Shown here: piece after piece, positions 62,453-64,000 of the stretch | Layout of the letters: every line of letters begins with the position of its first letter | How positions within the stretch are numbered: the stretch's first letter is position 1 | Source of the DNA: Bacteroidales bacterium | GTDB taxonomy: Bacteria > Bacteroidota > Bacteroidia > Bacteroidales > F082 | NCBI GenBank assembly: GCA_017461665.1 | Contig: JAFTXI010000030.1 | Span: 62,001-126,000, forward strand | DNA: 64,000 nucleotides | Direction: 5' to 3' | Made by a program: the position numbers and the translations under genes | Notes under the pieces: generated by a model | Database searches by the model: none | Told to the model about the DNA's origin: nothing | What the model saw: the letters and a program-made list of their open reading frames with translations, nothing else

Positions 62453-63103
62453 ATGAAAAAGATAGCCGTTATTTTAGGAGGATGCGGAACACGTGATGGT
62501 TCCGAGATAAATGAAACAGTAACGTTATTGCTTGCCTTGGATCAGCATGAAATCAAGTATGACTGTTTCGCTCCCGACAGAAATCAGTATCAAGTTATAA
62601 ATCATGTTAGTGGTGAAGTCGTTGAGGAAGAACGTAATATGATGGTTGAGGCAGCTCGTATTGTGCGTGGAGCCATCACTCCTCTGACGGAGTTTTGTGC
62701 CGATAATTATGATGGACTCGCCATCCCTGGTGGGGCAGGCATTGCGAACAACCTATTTACATATTTCACCGATGGTATGCAGATGACGGTGCTTCCAGAA
62801 GTCAGAGATGCTATAGTAAAGATTCATGAGCAGAATAAACCTATAGCAGCTATGTGTATCGCTCCAGTTTTGGTTGCCAATGTGTTAAAAGACGTTACTG
62901 TTACTTTGGGTAATGACGACTGCGGACCAGCAAAGGACGTCGTTGAGATGGGGGCTACTCACGCCCCTACCAAAAACGGAGAAGTCGTGAGCGACTTGAA
63001 AAACAAAATCTTCACGACTCCTTGCTTTATGCTTGAAGCGACTTTAAAAGACATCTACGCAGGTGCTTATAACATGGTAGAATCTTTCAAAGAAGCCTTA
63101 TAA
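62453..63103 (+). CDS. elbB: Isoprenoid biosynthesis glyoxalase ElbB
   Basis: A 216-residue member of the DJ-1/PfpI-like superfamily, annotated in E. coli as ElbB with glyoxalase activity. The start KKIAVILGGCGTRDGSEINE, YDGLAIPGGAGIANNLF and AAMCIAPVLVANVL (nucleophile Cys near residue 137) match the family, as does the end FTTPCFMLEATLKDIYAGA. The physiological substrate is uncertain. It starts 8 bases after cvpA and ends one base before the convergent peptidase gene. Confidence 0.93.
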   Translation: MKKIAVILGGCGTRDGSEINETVTLLLALDQHEIKYDCFAPDRNQYQVINHVSGEVVEEERNMMVEAARIVRGAITPLTEFCADNYDGLAIPGGAGIANNLFTYFTDGMQMTVLPEVRDAIVKIHEQNKPIAAMCIAPVLVANVLKDVTVTLGNDDCGPAKDVVEMGATHAPTKNGEVVSDLKNKIFTTPCFMLEATLKDIYAGAYNMVESFKEAL

Positions 63104-64000
63104 TTATTCGGTATAATATAAAATCATCTTCTCGATTGCCTTGTGGCAGACTTCACAGAATTTATCTCCGTTGAAAGTCTTCATGAGGCAATCTCTTTTT
63201 GGACGATAAACGCCTTGAGGTTCATAGCCTCCACCTTCAAAAACTCCGACTTCGTTATCATATTTCTCTGTGTCGGGTGTTGGAACAGGCGTCTTCTTCT
63301 TCAGCATGTCTTTCCATTTACTATCGAAATCGACTAATGTTGTGATATTTGGTTCCCAAGGTTCTATGTCTAAGTTATAAAATTCTTCGTAAGAACCTGA
63401 GTCGTCGTAATATTCGTCGCCCAATCCCGCAAATCCGTGACCGAATTCATGTATGATGACATCGGAAGAGAAGTGGTCGTCAGTTGAGCTTACGCAGTAG
63501 AAATTATATATTCCACCGCCACCATATTTTGACGTATTCGCCAAGATGTATATCTGGTCGTAAGGAACTGTACCTGCGAGATCTCTTATAGATTGATTGT
63601 CGTATGACATACAGTAGCGTTCTGAATCAAAAGTGTAGAAAGAACAATTAAGAACGGTGTTTTTCCATATATCCTCAGCAGGGATAGTGATGCCCGAATC
63701 CTTTGAAGGAGCCATGACGGCTCTGATATTGAATCTGTCTTGATAAGAGATATAAGGTTCGTAAGAGAAAAGACATTCTCTAAAGAAGTTACAGTCTATA
63801 ACGAATTTACCCATCTCTTCTGCGGTGTAGCCATCAGGTAATATTACAATATCTACAGCCTTTTCTGGAGCATAATCGCCATGGACATTAAGAACAGAGT
63901 GACTATGTCTTGGCGCGTCTTGAATGAAATAGTTGTCAGGATCGACAGTAAGACGCATCATCTCCACGAAATTACCATCATAATCTCTCATATAAAACAC
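63104..64000 (-). CDS. M64 family metallopeptidase, C-terminal part
   Basis: A zinc peptidase related to the IgA-cleaving peptidases of family M64. The C-terminal 298 residues are in the window, and the reading frame runs off the right edge, so the N-terminal domain and signal peptide are missing. The catalytic motif VIIHEFGHGFAGLGDEYYDD carries HExGH with the downstream Glu-Tyr; NVHGDYAPEKAVDIVILPDGYT is the family's typical domain start. A C-terminal pair of cysteines (CLMKTFNGDKFCEVC) may form disulfides. M64 members of gut Bacteroides are often secreted or lipid-anchored. Confidence 0.88.
   Translation of the reverse strand: MFYMRDYDGNFVEMMRLTVDPDNYFIQDAPRHSHSVLNVHGDYAPEKAVDIVILPDGYTAEEMGKFVIDCNFFRECLFSYEPYISYQDRFNIRAVMAPSKDSGITIPAEDIWKNTVLNCSFYTFDSERYCMSYDNQSIRDLAGTVPYDQIYILANTSKYGGGGIYNFYCVSSTDDHFSSDVIIHEFGHGFAGLGDEYYDDSGSYEEFYNLDIEPWEPNITTLVDFDSKWKDMLKKKTPVPTPDTEKYDNEVGVFEGGGYEPQGVYRPKRDCLMKTFNGDKFCEVCHKAIEKMILYYTE

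Noticed and set aside
1-64000. Prophage, plasmid, defence island or rRNA operon
   Set aside because: No integrase, phage structural gene, restriction or toxin-antitoxin gene, replication origin or rRNA sequence was recognised.

Overview
The window looks like a chromosomal segment of a low-GC member of the Bacteroidales. Three things point there: many start-proximal TAnnTTTG promoter elements on both strands, five proteins ending in a type IX secretion (T9SS) type A sorting domain, and the gene order ftsX - DUF3098 - uppP - truB with an mlaEF pair beside it. No phage, plasmid, CRISPR or rRNA genes were seen. The sequence is mostly ordinary core genome with several accessory patches.

Region by region. 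1-2.2 kb: the end of a 2-hydroxyacid dehydrogenase, ssb, a phosphopantetheinyl transferase and an iron-type superoxide dismutase. 2.4-4.4 kb: a T9SS surface protein behind a hairpin leader. 4.4-15.2 kb: a cell-envelope cluster made of two tandem membrane sulfatase/LTA-synthase-like proteins (the second frameshifted), two tandem phosphodiesterase-like lipoproteins, a GH16-like lipoprotein, an AlgJ/AlgX-like acetylation protein and a patatin. 15.2-20.4 kb: metal transport, with a FeoA-FeoB fusion, its small Cys-rich partner, a Cu/Zn-type permease with an HMA domain and a multi-pass acyltransferase-like protein. 20.4-22.2 kb: an rRNA pseudouridine synthase and a small lipoprotein. 22.2-30.3 kb: an accessory patch with a possible small RNA, a frameshifted RAYT transposase flanked by its REP/BIME palindromes, a large T9SS adhesin whose signal peptide is put out of frame by a run of eight Gs, a 79-residue protein with a PVGSG / membrane / basic tail, and a REP array. 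30.3-42.6 kb: housekeeping genes (comF, a fused oligopeptide ABC ATPase, ldcA, nitroreductase, folB, gltX, mntP, fba, a K+/H+ antiporter) with tRNA-Cys and tRNA-Pro. 42.7-57.5 kb: two giant divergently transcribed T9SS adhesins (3023 and 1769 residues) that share their first and last domains. 57.6-64 kb: truB, uppP, DUF3098, ftsX, mlaE, mlaF, cvpA, elbB and the end of an M64 metallopeptidase.

The most notable signals are four. (1) A G8 tract inside a signal-peptide coding region suggests phase-variable secretion of a surface adhesin. (2) A RAYT-REP system has at least seven REP loci in the window, each founded on a GTAG foot, and the local RAYT copy is broken just before its HUH motif. (3) Short word-like low-complexity repeats that fill many intergenic gaps also sit in frame inside four coding regions, including the same membrane loop of two paralogues. 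(4) The tandem modular adhesins carry near-repeated modules that could recombine. All family assignments come from reading motifs by eye; no database search was run.
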